Of a DNA stretch of 64,000 bases, positions 1-8,414 are shown one piece after another (within the stretch, counting starts at the first letter, position 1; every line of letters starts with the position of its first letter). The translations under genes and the position numbers were made by a program. Source of the DNA: Pseudomonas syringae (lineage in GTDB: Bacteria > Pseudomonadota > Gammaproteobacteria > Pseudomonadales > Pseudomonadaceae); contig NZ_WKEQ01000001.1 of NCBI RefSeq assembly GCF_021605415.1, positions 124,001-188,000 on the forward strand, written 5' to 3'. Under the pieces are notes generated by a model, which was not told the origin of the DNA, made no database searches, and saw only the letters and a program-made list of their open reading frames with translations.

Positions 1-209
1 TGCGGCTGCATGACGATGAACACGGTAATCATCGCCGTGCGCGGTTGCGGCAACTCCAGTCGCATCGCCAGCCACAGGGTAAGAAACGCGGCAATCAACA
101 CCTTGAAGATGTAGACCCAAGTCACGCCGTCGCTGCGCGCCCAGTCGAAAAGACCCCGACGCCATTCGAGCGAATAGAGCCAGCGCAAAGGTGCGGGCAA
201 GGAAGTCAT
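1..209 (-). CDS. FUSC-family efflux pump inner-membrane protein, N-terminal part
   Basis: This gene runs off the left edge and only its first 69 codons are present. They start at the ATG at 209 and begin MTSLPAPLRWLYSLEW. A first membrane helix (VYIFKVLIAAFLTLWLAMRL) is followed by ELPQPRTAMITVFIVMQP, the usual start of fusaric-acid-resistance (FUSC/AaeB-type) exporters of aromatic acids. It follows the NodT-type outer-membrane gene on the same strand, an arrangement common in Pseudomonas. The periplasmic adaptor and a DUF1656 gene would be expected outside the window. The substrate cannot be told from this fragment. Confidence 0.8.
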   Translation of the reverse strand, partial: MTSLPAPLRWLYSLEWRRGLFDWARSDGVTWVYIFKVLIAAFLTLWLAMRLELPQPRTAMITVFIVMQP

Positions 210-245
210 AGGATCGTGCTCAAAAACTCAATGAAGCCGAACACC

Positions 246-335
246 TGTGGGAGCGGGCTTGCTCGCGAAGGCGTATCCCCAGTCAACTTCAATGTTGAAT
301 GAGAAACTGCCTTCGCGAGCAAGCCCGCTCCCACA
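246..335. repeat. REP pair (inverted, REPIN-like)
   Basis: Two inverted copies of the motif GCGGGCTTGCTCGCGAA, each with a flanking TGTGGGAGC arm, are separated by about 35 bases. This is the classic Pseudomonas fluorescens REP doublet. It sits between the NodT and FUSC genes and could fold into a long hairpin in the transcript. Confidence 0.85.
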
Positions 336-348
336 TTGATCATTGTAT

Positions 349-1848
349 TCATCGAAGGAGTGCCGGGGTTTTCGGGGCTTGGGTTTTCTCGGCGCTTGGT
401 ACGTCGTTGCCAGCCCCGAGTCCGCCACCGAGGGCCGTCACCAGTTCGGCATGGGCACTCAATCGCGCGGCCTGAACTTGTTGCTGCACTTGCTGCTGCT
501 TGAACAACAAGGTTTGGGCGTTGAGCACATTGAGGTAATCAGTGAGGCCGCGCTGGTACGCGATCATCGCGATGTCGTAAGTCTTCTGCGCGGTGGCCAC
601 GGATTCGGCGGCGAAGCCTTGCTGCTTGTCCATCGACTCGCGGCGGATCAACTGATCGGAGATATTCTTCAGCGCATTGACCAGAGTCTGGTTGTAATGC
701 GCCACGGCCATGTCATAACCGGCGGACGCCTCGCCCAGTTCAGCGCGCAATCGGCCGCCGTCAAAGATCGGCAACGAGATCGCCGGCCCGACGGTGTAAT
801 TGAGTTTCTTGCCGGTCAAAAACTCCAGCGCCCCACCGCCGGTGGCCATGTAGCCGAGGCTGCCGACCAGATCGACATTGGGATAGAAACCGGCGTGGGC
901 CACTTCGATACCGCGCGCCTGCGCCGCGACCTGCCAGCGACTGGCGACCACGTCCGGACGCTGGCCAAGCAGTTCGGCGGGCAATGCCGACGGCAGTTTC
1001 AGCGCGGCGCCGAGCGCCAGGGTCGGACGCTGCAATTGCGCGCCCTCTCCCGGGCCTTTGCCGGCCAGTGCGGCGAGCTGATTTCGGCTCAAAGCGATTT
1101 CTTCGTCCAGCGCATCCAGTTGCCGATGGGTTTCCGGCAACGGCGTTTCGGCCTGACTGACTTCGAAATGCGTGCCGATCCCGCCACTCAAACGCTTCTG
1201 CGCCAGATCGAGAATCTGTTGCTGCTGCGCCAGAGTGGCGGCGACGATGTCCCGTTGCGCGTAGTGCAGCGACAGCTCGATGTAGGCGCGGACGATGTTG
1301 TTCTGCAATTCCAGCTGCGCCAGACGCGCTTCGGCAGCGCTCATGTGAGCAAGATCCACCGCGCGCTCACTGGCGTTGCTTTCCTTGCCCCAGAGGTCGA
1401 GGGCATAGCTGAAGCCCAGCGCCGCGTTGTTGTCCCAGGTGGTGCTGTTGGCCAGCTCACCGGGGCCGTAGAACTGATCGGTCGGCCAGTTGTGACGCTT
1501 GAGGGTCGACTCGCCATTGACCTGCAACGACTCGGCCGCTTCGGCAACACCGGCCATGGATTTGGCCTGACGCACCCGCGCGATGGCCATGGCCATGGTC
1601 GGGCTGCCTTGCACGGCGAGATCGATCCAGCGATTCAACTGCGGGTCGCCGTAGGCCTGCCACCACTGCGCGGTGGGCCAGTTTGCGTCACGGGCGGCGT
1701 GGGCGATGGCGTCGTCGGTGGCCAGTGAATTGGCCTCCAATGCCTCCCCCTGCGGGGCGATGCCTCCGGTTCCAATGCAGCCGCCGATTGCCAAAGAGAA
1801 AGCCAGAACACTGAGCGGCATAAGCGCTCTGTAGATGCGACGCGGCAC
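349..1848 (-). CDS. NodT-type outer-membrane efflux lipoprotein
   Basis: Outer-membrane channel of a tripartite efflux pump (OprM/TolC superfamily, NodT branch). I take the GTG at 1848, which has CAGGAA nine bases upstream, giving 499 aa. An ATG at 1821 is an alternative. An upstream ATG at 1932 lies inside a REP repeat and is unlikely. A hydrophobic stretch (LSVLAFSLAIGGC) ends in a lipobox with C24. Two OEP domains follow, with typical PTAQWWQAYGDPQLNRWIDLAVQGSP-type sequence written here only in part (QWWQAYGDPQLNRWI) and FYPNVDLVGSLGY. A FUSC inner-membrane gene lies downstream and a LysR regulator is divergent, so aromatic-acid or drug export is likely. Confidence 0.9.
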   Translation of the reverse strand: MPRRIYRALMPLSVLAFSLAIGGCIGTGGIAPQGEALEANSLATDDAIAHAARDANWPTAQWWQAYGDPQLNRWIDLAVQGSPTMAMAIARVRQAKSMAGVAEAAESLQVNGESTLKRHNWPTDQFYGPGELANSTTWDNNAALGFSYALDLWGKESNASERAVDLAHMSAAEARLAQLELQNNIVRAYIELSLHYAQRDIVAATLAQQQQILDLAQKRLSGGIGTHFEVSQAETPLPETHRQLDALDEEIALSRNQLAALAGKGPGEGAQLQRPTLALGAALKLPSALPAELLGQRPDVVASRWQVAAQARGIEVAHAGFYPNVDLVGSLGYMATGGGALEFLTGKKLNYTVGPAISLPIFDGGRLRAELGEASAGYDMAVAHYNQTLVNALKNISDQLIRRESMDKQQGFAAESVATAQKTYDIAMIAYQRGLTDYLNVLNAQTLLFKQQQVQQQVQAARLSAHAELVTALGGGLGAGNDVPSAEKTQAPKTPALLR

Positions 1849-1882
1849 AGCTGCGAATTCCTGAGGTTGGAAAAGATCCCCT

Positions 1883-1960
1883 GTAGGAGCTGCCGCAGGC
1901 TGCGATCTTTTGATGTTGTGTTTCAAGATCAAAAGATCGCAGCCTGCGGCAGCTCCTACA
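1883..1960. repeat. Inverted AAAAGATCGCAG repeat pair
   Basis: Two inverted copies of a 29-base unit that contains AAAAGATCGCAGCCTGCGGC and an AGCTCCTAC arm. The same unit recurs at least eight more times in the window. It lies in the divergent promoter region of the NodT and LysR genes. Confidence 0.85.
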
Positions 1961-2110
1961 GGATCGGCGCAATTCTATGGGGTGGATTTCACGGCGATAA
2001 GCTGGGAATCCTGTGAATCTTTGTTACGGTTAACGAGATAATCCCAAGGTCGGGGGTCTCTACCCCGGTAACTTCGTGTCACAATTTGCCACCTCCCTTG
2101 AGAGCACCCC

Positions 2111-3079
2111 ATGGACACTTTGCAAAACATGCGCGCCTTCAGTTGTGTGGCCGAAGCCGGTAGCTTCACCGCCGCCGCCGTGCAACTCGACACCACCACC
2201 GCCAACGTCTCGCGCGCGGTCTCCAATCTGGAAGCCCACCTGCAAACCCGTTTGCTCAACCGCACCACCCGCCGCATCGCATTGACCGAAGCGGGCAAAC
2301 GCTACCTGCTGCGTTGCGAACAAATCCTCGCCTACGTCGAAGAAGCCGAAGCCGAGGCGAGCGACGCCCACGCCCGCCCCGCCGGACAGCTGAAAGTCCA
2401 CACCATGACCGGCATTGGCCAGCACTTCGTCATCGACGCCATCGCCCGCTACCGCAAAACGCACCCGGATGTGACCTTCGACCTGACCCTGGCCAACCGC
2501 GTGCCGGACTTGCTCGACGAGGGCTACGACGTGTCCATCGTGCTCGCCAGCGAACTGCCTGACTCCGGCTTCGTCTCGCAACGCCTGGGCATCACCTACA
2601 GCATCGTCTGCGCCTCGCCGGCCTACGTGAAAGCCAATGGCAGCGCACAAAAACCCAGCGACCTGCTCAACCACGCCTGCCTGCGCCTGGTCAGCCCCGT
2701 CATCCCCCTGGAAAAATGGGCCTTCGACGGCCCGGAAGGCCAGGAAATGGTCACCATCAACAGCTCACCGTTCCTGGTCAACTCCGCCGACGCCATGAAA
2801 ACCGCGATCACCAGCGGCATGGGCGTCGGCGTGCTGCCGGTGTACGCAGCGATCGACGGCCTGCGCAACGGCACGCTGGTGCGCGTCATGCCGAACTACC
2901 GTTCGCAAGAACTGAACCTGTACGCGATCTACCCGTCGCGCCAGTATCTGGATGCGAAGATCAAAACCTGGGTTGAGTACTTGCGCGGGTCACTGCCGGA
3001 GATATTGGCGGCGCATCAGGCGGAACTGGCGGCGTATGAATTGAGCGGGAGTCTGGGTGGGGTGAGAGTGGCGAACTGA
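2111..3079 (+). CDS. LysR-family transcriptional regulator
   Basis: A 322-aa LysR-type regulator. The N-terminal winged helix-turn-helix spans about residues 1-60 (GSFTAAAVQLDTTTANVSRA, then LNRTTRRIALTEAG). The substrate-binding domain spans about 90-300. The sequence is of the CrgA/AaeR-like branch, which often controls a divergent efflux operon. It is divergent from the NodT/FUSC pump genes, so it probably senses a pump substrate; that is inference from position. The ATG at 2111 follows a purine-rich TTGAGAGCACCCC stretch. Confidence 0.9.
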   Translation: MDTLQNMRAFSCVAEAGSFTAAAVQLDTTTANVSRAVSNLEAHLQTRLLNRTTRRIALTEAGKRYLLRCEQILAYVEEAEAEASDAHARPAGQLKVHTMTGIGQHFVIDAIARYRKTHPDVTFDLTLANRVPDLLDEGYDVSIVLASELPDSGFVSQRLGITYSIVCASPAYVKANGSAQKPSDLLNHACLRLVSPVIPLEKWAFDGPEGQEMVTINSSPFLVNSADAMKTAITSGMGVGVLPVYAAIDGLRNGTLVRVMPNYRSQELNLYAIYPSRQYLDAKIKTWVEYLRGSLPEILAAHQAELAAYELSGSLGGVRVAN

Positions 3080-3198
3080 GGCGGTTCCCGCTAGTGACGT
3101 GACGATGACGAGTTTGCATCGTTTTGACGGATGGCATCAGCTATGCCAAACAGTTGCGATCCAGTGCCAGACTCGGATTCTCACTACCGTCAATAACA

Positions 3199-3234
3199 GG
3201 AAAGCGATTCTTCAGCACTGAAAAATCGCTTTCC
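3199..3234. terminator. Long hairpin between convergent genes
   Basis: A near-perfect 36-base stem-loop: an 11-bp outer arm GGAAAGCGATT pairs with AATCGCTTTCC, and an inner arm TTCAG pairs with CTGAA around a two-base centre. It lies between the convergent LysR and secreted-protein genes. No clear T-run follows on either strand, so a terminator role is only likely, not shown. Confidence 0.5.
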
Positions 3235-3266
3235 CCACCATTCCCGTTGGCGTCGTTAAAGCAGGA

Positions 3267-3890
3267 TTACAAACGATCCCCCTCAAGGGGGAGTTCGAAT
3301 TCAAGCCCTCCGGCATCTACCGTTAGCTCAACTTTCAGGTTAACAGGGTTGTTCTCATTCGCCGGCTTGCACGTCACATCAAGTGACGCGACGATTGTCC
3401 CTGCCTTCCGATCAAAGTGAGTAACATTGATATAACTGTTATAACCACCGCCTTCTATGCCGTTGTAATATTCCATTTCAGCCCCTTGAGACTTCGCATA
3501 ATAAAGTCTTTTGAACAGTCCGCGACTGTCCAGCTCATGGCGTCCGGTAGTCACATTATCTGAGAGAAAAATTTGTACGACTTTCATTGACGATTGCCCG
3601 GTCGGCGTATTTCCGCGAATGACCATATAACCGGTGATCTCCGATAACAGAAATCCCGCGACGGGCACGCTGAATTCCTCGCCTTGTAAAGTTCCCGTGA
3701 TTTTTCCGGTAGGCGCCTTTGTATTTTCCAATGATGCCAATGGCATATCCATAAAAACCACCTCTTGATTATTAGCAACGACCGCCGAACAAGCATCAAC
3801 TAAAGCCACATGATGCAACACTGTAAAAGTTGACAGGCTTTCATCACTATTTGCGATAGTGCTTACAACCAAAATGAACGCTGACAACAA
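3267..3890 (-). CDS. Hypothetical exported protein, probable frameshift in signal peptide
   Basis: I do not recognise this 207-aa protein. In frame it can only start at a TTG (3890), because a TAA lies six codons upstream. It starts with a hydrophobic run (LLSAFILVVSTIA) that looks like the core of a signal peptide but lacks a charged start. In the next frame, an ATG at about 3923 begins MNMGFVRCSASF. Removing one T near 3890 would join the two into a normal Sec signal peptide. The rest is a soluble beta-rich sequence with two cysteines and no known motif. AT content is higher than in the neighbours, and an IS30 element lies directly upstream, so this is accessory DNA. Function is unknown. 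Confidence 0.5.
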   Translation of the reverse strand: MLSAFILVVSTIANSDESLSTFTVLHHVALVDACSAVVANNQEVVFMDMPLASLENTKAPTGKITGTLQGEEFSVPVAGFLLSEITGYMVIRGNTPTGQSSMKVVQIFLSDNVTTGRHELDSRGLFKRLYYAKSQGAEMEYYNGIEGGGYNSYINVTHFDRKAGTIVASLDVTCKPANENNPVNLKVELTVDAGGLEFELPLEGDRL

Positions 3891-3978
3891 ACGAGGCTGA
3901 GCACCTTACAAATCCCATATTCATCTAAAACCCCAACTTTATATGCCGGAACGCATTCAACTTTAGACTTTTAAGATG

Positions 3979-5091
3979 GGCGGTTGCAGGAGCTGAGTGC
4001 AACACGGTCATTGAATTGAAGCTGGAGCATCATGCCGCATAGCCATGGCCTTCTGCATCACCTCGCCCATAACTTCGATTGGGCATTTGAAGTCGAAGCG
4101 CTTACGCGGACGCATGTTCAGTTGCAGTGCGATGGCATTCAGTTCTTCCTGGCTGTGTACCGACAGGTCTGTGCCTTTGGGCAGGTACTGGCGGATCAGG
4201 CCATTGATGTTTTCGTTGCTACCGCGCTGCCAAGGGCTGTGCGGGTCGCAGAAGTAAATCGCCACCCCAGTCTGCTGGGTGATTTCAGCATGCCGCGCCA
4301 TTTCTCGACCCTGGTCGTAGGTCATGCTCTTGCGCATCGCCAGCGGCATGCCATTGAGCGCTGCACTGAAGCCTTCCATCGCCGAGGTCGCCGTCGCGTC
4401 GTTCATCTTCACCAGCATCAGGTAGCCACTGGTTCGCTCCACCAGCGTGCCTACACACGAGGCGTTGGCTTTGCCCTTGATCAAGTCGCCTTCCCAATGC
4501 CCTGGCATTAGCCGGTCTTCGATCTCCGGTGGGCGCACATGGATGCTGACCATCTCGGGAATCTGGCCGCGCCGATCCACACCACCAGAGCGCGGTCGGC
4601 GTGTCGTCTTGCTTTGCCGCAGGCAGATGATCAGCTCCTTGCGCAGTTCACCGACCGGCAGGGCATAGATCGCGTTATAGATCGTCTCGCGACAGACGTA
4701 GGCATCTCTGAGGCTGGGAATGTTCATGCTGCGCAGCTTGCCGGCAATCTGCTCGGGAGACAAACGCTCACGGAGCATATGCGCCACCAACTCGAAGCGC
4801 TCACCACCCCGCAACAGCTTTCGCTTCGGTCGACACACCTGGCGGCGAGCCTGCATCTGCTGCTGGGCCGCGTGGGCCGAGTAGCCGCCACAGACATCTC
4901 GATTGCGGCGCAGCTCCCGGCTGATGGTCGAAGGGGATCGGTTGATCAAGCAGGCAATCCTACGCAGGCTGAAGCCTTGGGCATGACTGATTTGAATGGT
5001 GGCGCGCTCTTCAACGCTGAGTTCGGTATAAGACATAGGGGCAGCACCGTACCGGAAAGGTCAGGTGTTGCACTCAGTTTTTGCCGCCGCC
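3979..5091 (-). mobile_element. Complete IS30-family insertion sequence
   Basis: A 1.1-kb element carrying one transposase gene. The terminal inverted repeats lie at 3979-4005 and 5065-5091 and match at 22 of 27 positions; the inner 13 bases CTGAGTGCAACAC are identical. The flanks carry the direct repeat ATG at 3976-3978 and 5092-5094, consistent with the 2-3 bp target duplication known for IS30. Both ends and an intact reading frame suggest a fairly recent insertion. Confidence 0.88.
4008..5036 (-). CDS. IS30-family transposase
   Basis: A 342-aa DDE transposase of the IS30 family. An N-terminal helix-turn-helix (residues about 5-45, including GFSLRRIACLINRSPSTISR) binds the inverted repeats. 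The C-terminal integrase-type core shows the expected acidic residues in GHWEGDLIKG, SMTYDQGREMARH and SNENINGLIRQYLPKG. The gene fills nearly all of the element, has no internal stops, and has full family length, so it is probably active. Confidence 0.95.
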   Translation of the reverse strand: MSYTELSVEERATIQISHAQGFSLRRIACLINRSPSTISRELRRNRDVCGGYSAHAAQQQMQARRQVCRPKRKLLRGGERFELVAHMLRERLSPEQIAGKLRSMNIPSLRDAYVCRETIYNAIYALPVGELRKELIICLRQSKTTRRPRSGGVDRRGQIPEMVSIHVRPPEIEDRLMPGHWEGDLIKGKANASCVGTLVERTSGYLMLVKMNDATATSAMEGFSAALNGMPLAMRKSMTYDQGREMARHAEITQQTGVAIYFCDPHSPWQRGSNENINGLIRQYLPKGTDLSVHSQEELNAIALQLNMRPRKRFDFKCPIEVMGEVMQKAMAMRHDAPASIQ

Positions 5092-5251
5092 ATGCTAAAA
5101 CCCGACGCGTCCTGGAAGGCACCAACAATCTCAGGTACAGGTTCAGTCACGGACTTAACCATTCAAATTAACATTAGCTTTAAAGACCGCGCCCCCTCAA
5201 ACCGAAAGTCAAATCAAGCTAACCTGCGGTTTACCATCTAACGCTCAAATC

Positions 5252-5348
5252 AAAAGATCGCAGCCTTCGGCAGCTCCACGGAAAATGGGCACAACGGAAT
5301 GGATTGGTCGGCTGCCAGGCCGCCATCGCTGGCAAGCCAGCTCCCACA
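5252..5348. repeat. REP-type half sites
   Basis: One half copy of the AAAAGATCGCAG family (5252-5280) is followed by one copy of the second family (5320-5348, core ATCGCTGGCAAGCCAGCTCCC). Neither has its inverted partner nearby. No gene is visible from 5092 to 5710. Confidence 0.7.
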
Positions 5349-5384
5349 GTGATTTGAGCTGCCGCACATAGGCTCTTCACCACT

Positions 5385-5690
5385 CAACAGGATGAGCGTC
5401 AGCTCGGCTGTCGCTCTTGATCTTGACTCGCCCGCCCCTTCGGAAGGCTGAGTGGAGGTGTTCACCCGGGGATTGGCGCGCAGCGCCGAGGCGAGACCTT
5501 TTGGTTCCTTTGGGCTGGGCCGGCATTCCGGCGTTTGCCAAAAGGGACTCGCCGTAAGGGCGAAACCCCAAGCCGCCACTACCGCAGCAACGGATATGCA
5601 CCCAAAACCCCGAGAACCTGGTCGCCCCAGAGGCCGCCAAGCCAAGACAAACGCCGAAAAACAATGTTAGCGTGCTTGGCAATTTCAGAG
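5385..5690. repeat. Dispersed intergenic repeat block with spurious frames
   Basis: A block of about 300 bases that includes CAGCGCCGAGGCGAGACC, TTTTGGTTCCTTTGGGC, CAAAAGGGACTCGCCGTAAG and ACCGCAGCAACGGATATG. I recall this as a repeat found in many copies in P. fluorescens genomes, where its open frames are often annotated as small hypothetical proteins. Frames are open on both strands here but show no protein signature, so I call it a repeat. It ends just before the start of the dehydrogenase gene. Confidence 0.6.
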
Positions 5691-5710
5691 CCCCGACGAG
5701 CCTAAGCCCA

Positions 5711-6685
5711 ATGAAAAAAACAGTCCTGGCCTTCAGCCGCATCACCCCCCCAATGATCGAACGCCTGCAACAAGAGTTCGACGTCATCGTGCCGACCCCA
5801 AAGAGCGGCGACATCAACGCCCAATTCAACGAAGCCCTGCCCCACGCCCACGGTCTGATCGGCGTCGGGCGCAAGCTCGGCCGGGCACAACTGGAAATCG
5901 CGACAAAACTCGAAGTGGTTTCCAGCGTCTCGGTCGGCTACGACAATTACGACGTCGACTACTTCAACGAACGCGGCATCATGCTCACCAACACCCCTGA
6001 CGTCCTCACCGAAAGCACCGCTGACTTGGCCTTCGCCCTGATCATGAGCAGCGCCCGCCGCGTCGCCGAACTGGATGCCTGGACCAAAGCCGGCCAATGG
6101 CAAGCCAGCGTCGGCGCACCGCTGTTCGGCAGCGATGTGCACGGCAAGACATTGGGCATCGTCGGCATGGGCAACATCGGTGCCGCCATCGCCCGACGTG
6201 GCCGACTGGGTTTCAACATGCCGATCATTTACAGCGGCAACAGTCGCAAGACCGACCTTGAGCAACAACTCGGCGCGCAGTTCCGCAGTCTTGACGAACT
6301 CTTGGCTGAAGCCGATTTCGTCTGCCTCGTGGTGCCACTGAGCGAAAAGACCCGCCACCTCATCAGCCACCGAGAATTGGCCTTGATGAAACCGGGCGCC
6401 ATCCTTGTCAACATCGCCCGTGGCCCGGTAGTGGACGAGCCGGCGTTGATCGAAGCGCTGCAGAGCAACCGCATTCGCGGTGCGGGTCTGGATGTTTACG
6501 AAAAAGAGCCGCTGGCAGAATCGCCGCTGTTTCAGCTGAAAAACGCCGTGACGTTGCCGCACATCGGCTCGGCTACCCATGAAACCCGCGAAGCCATGGC
6601 CAACCGTGCGCTGTCCAACTTGCGCAGCGCTCTGTTGGGCGAGCGTCCGCAAGACCTGGTCAACCCCCAGGTGTGGCGCGGTTGA
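5711..6685 (+). CDS. D-isomer-specific 2-hydroxyacid dehydrogenase (GhrB/TkrA type)
   Basis: A 324-aa NAD(P)H-dependent reductase of 2-keto acids such as glyoxylate, hydroxypyruvate or 2-ketogluconate. The N-terminal substrate domain includes VGYDNYDVD (about 76-84). The nucleotide fold has GMGNIG at 152-157. The catalytic triad is visible as Arg237 (NIARGPVVDE), Glu266 (DVYEKEP) and His284 (LPHIGSAT). I use the ATG at 5711, which begins MKKTVLAFSR; an in-frame ATG at 5672 lies at the edge of a repeat and adds residues unlike the family. It is a single gene followed by a hairpin. The exact substrate cannot be set from sequence. Confidence 0.88.
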   Translation: MKKTVLAFSRITPPMIERLQQEFDVIVPTPKSGDINAQFNEALPHAHGLIGVGRKLGRAQLEIATKLEVVSSVSVGYDNYDVDYFNERGIMLTNTPDVLTESTADLAFALIMSSARRVAELDAWTKAGQWQASVGAPLFGSDVHGKTLGIVGMGNIGAAIARRGRLGFNMPIIYSGNSRKTDLEQQLGAQFRSLDELLAEADFVCLVVPLSEKTRHLISHRELALMKPGAILVNIARGPVVDEPALIEALQSNRIRGAGLDVYEKEPLAESPLFQLKNAVTLPHIGSATHETREAMANRALSNLRSALLGERPQDLVNPQVWRG

Positions 6686-6691
6686 TCAATG

Positions 6692-6719
6692 CGGGAAATG
6701 ACTCAGGGGTCATTTCCCG
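6692..6719 (+). terminator. Hairpin after 2-hydroxyacid dehydrogenase gene
   Basis: A stem CGGGAAATGAC pairs with GTCATTTCCCG six bases after the stop codon. It is followed by TAATTAATAAA rather than a clean T-run, so it is a probable but imperfect Rho-independent terminator. Confidence 0.6.
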
Positions 6720-6825
6720 TAATTAATAAAGTTGTCGTTTCACATAAGTTGCAATCGAATCCAGCGCCAAAGTAAAAAAAGCCGTAATAAACTCTCCCGA
6801 CTTATCGTAACCACGATATATCGTT

Positions 6826-7347
6826 ATGGAGAACATCTTGAACAACTTGACCACCAACCAGCTCATTCGCTACAGCAAACTTATTTTAATGGCCTACATC
6901 AGTTTCTTCGGCTTACTGGTGATGTACCACAACTTTACCGACTACGCGTCGAATTACGAATACGTCGGACATATCCTCAGCATGGACACCACGCAGCAAA
7001 ACGAAAGCATCCGTTATCGCGCCATAACCTCACCTTTGCTGCACCATCGAATCTATTGGTTTGTCATCACCATGGAAGTGACTTATACGGCATTCTGCCT
7101 GTTAGGCACTTACCATCTTTTGAAAAAGATAAACGCGTCCGCTGAAGACTTTCACGAAGCCAAAAAGTTTTCGATTATTGGTTTGCTAATTGCCATGTTC
7201 ATTTATTACGTGTGCTTGCAAGTCATCGGGGTCGAATGGTTTGACATGGACACTTCGACCACCTGGAATGCCAAGGACTGGGCGCGGCATATCGTCGACT
7301 TCATCTTGCCGCTGATGATTTATATCGCGATGAAAGTCGAGCGCTGA
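6826..7347 (+). CDS. DUF2165-family integral membrane protein
   Basis: A 173-aa protein with four predicted membrane helices at about residues 17-38, 72-98, 117-138 and 153-170. The layout and motifs (HHRIYWFVITMEVTYTAFCL, KDWARHIVDFILPLMIY) match the DUF2165 small membrane protein family, whose role is unknown. It stands alone between the dehydrogenase and a convergent DMT transporter. The start ATG AT-rich leader contains GGAGAACATCTTG, and the gene is slightly AT-richer than its neighbours. Confidence 0.8.
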   Translation: MENILNNLTTNQLIRYSKLILMAYISFFGLLVMYHNFTDYASNYEYVGHILSMDTTQQNESIRYRAITSPLLHHRIYWFVITMEVTYTAFCLLGTYHLLKKINASAEDFHEAKKFSIIGLLIAMFIYYVCLQVIGVEWFDMDTSTTWNAKDWARHIVDFILPLMIYIAMKVER

Positions 7348-7371
7348 CAACCAGCGCCCGACCCTTGAGGG

Positions 7372-8274
7372 CTATGCCAGTTTTCCGTGCTGAGGCGGAA
7401 CCCAGATTTTAGGTTTTCGAAACACCAGTACATTCCCCAGCATGACCAATACCAGTCCCGCCAATGCGGGTGCCGTCCATTGGTAACCCTCGGCATACGC
7501 GGAAACGTTCAGCGCCACGACGGGAAACAGCACGGTGCAGTAAGCCGCACGCTCGGGGCCCATCCGCCCGACCAAGGTCAGATAGGCCGTGAAGCCGATC
7601 ACGGATCCCGGAATCACCAGATACAACAGGGCGCCGACGTAACGCGATGACCAGTCCATCTCGAACGGGATGCCCTTGACCAGGCACCACGCGGTCAACA
7701 TGGCAGCGCCATAGGCCATGCCCCAGGCATTGGTCGTCAGCGGTCTGAGCCCGGCCTTTTGTTGCAGACTCGAGAGCATGTTGCCCGCCGAAAAACACAA
7801 GGTGCCGCACAGTGCCAGCCCCAGGCCGAGCAAGGTTTCAGGACTGGCCGCGTGCCCGGCCAGTTCCGGCCAGAACAACAGCCCCAGACCGAACAGGCCG
7901 AGGGCGCCGCCCATCAACACATTGCGGGCAATTTTCTGGCCGAAGAACACCCGTGCGTTGAGCGCGTTCCACAACGTAGCCGTCGAAAACACCACCGCGA
8001 CCAGACCGCTGGGTATCCACTGACTCGCCGTCAGAAAGCACATGAAGTTAACGCAAAACAGGCACAAGCCTTGTGCCAGGCAGATCAGATGGCCGCGACG
8101 GTTCATGGGCTGCAAGCGACGGCTGATCAGCAACACCGCGAACAGCACCAATGCGGCAAGTCCGAAGCGGTAGACGATCGAGACCGGAATGGCCACTACG
8201 CCCAACTGCCACTTCAAGGCAATCCAGGTGGTTCCCCAGATCAGCACGGTCAGCAAATACAACGAAAGGTTCAT
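7372..8274 (-). CDS. EamA/DMT-superfamily transporter
   Basis: A 300-aa inner-membrane exporter with ten predicted helices in two EamA repeats. It starts MNLSLYLLTVLIWGTTWIA, the typical first helix with a conserved WG.T.. motif, and the second repeat contains AWGMAYGAAMLTAWCL. A good ribosome site AGGAG sits eight bases before the ATG at 8274. Family members export amino acids or small metabolites. The divergent AraC regulator immediately upstream probably controls it; that is inference. The substrate is unknown. Confidence 0.9.
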   Translation of the reverse strand: MNLSLYLLTVLIWGTTWIALKWQLGVVAIPVSIVYRFGLAALVLFAVLLISRRLQPMNRRGHLICLAQGLCLFCVNFMCFLTASQWIPSGLVAVVFSTATLWNALNARVFFGQKIARNVLMGGALGLFGLGLLFWPELAGHAASPETLLGLGLALCGTLCFSAGNMLSSLQQKAGLRPLTTNAWGMAYGAAMLTAWCLVKGIPFEMDWSSRYVGALLYLVIPGSVIGFTAYLTLVGRMGPERAAYCTVLFPVVALNVSAYAEGYQWTAPALAGLVLVMLGNVLVFRKPKIWVPPQHGKLA

Positions 8275-8414
8275 GGCAAAGGCTCCTGAATAGACCTTCA
8301 GTGTCTGCCTCGCCGGATCAGGCGCGCTTGCACAAACTTGCGCTTTTGTCGCTGCGCGGGCTGGCAGCGCGAAGTCTACGGAGTAGGATGCAAGGCGTTG
8401 AAGAGAACCCGATC

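Noticed and set aside
343..1728. A 461-codon open frame antisense to the NodT gene
   Set aside because: High-GC third-position shadow of a well-supported lipoprotein gene, with low-complexity composition and no family signature. The same applies to long antisense frames over the TonB receptor, fahA, hmgA and cysNC.
5377..5874. Open frames on both strands in the dispersed repeat
   Set aside because: The sequence is a multi-copy intergenic repeat; the frames show no ribosome site and run into the dehydrogenase gene.
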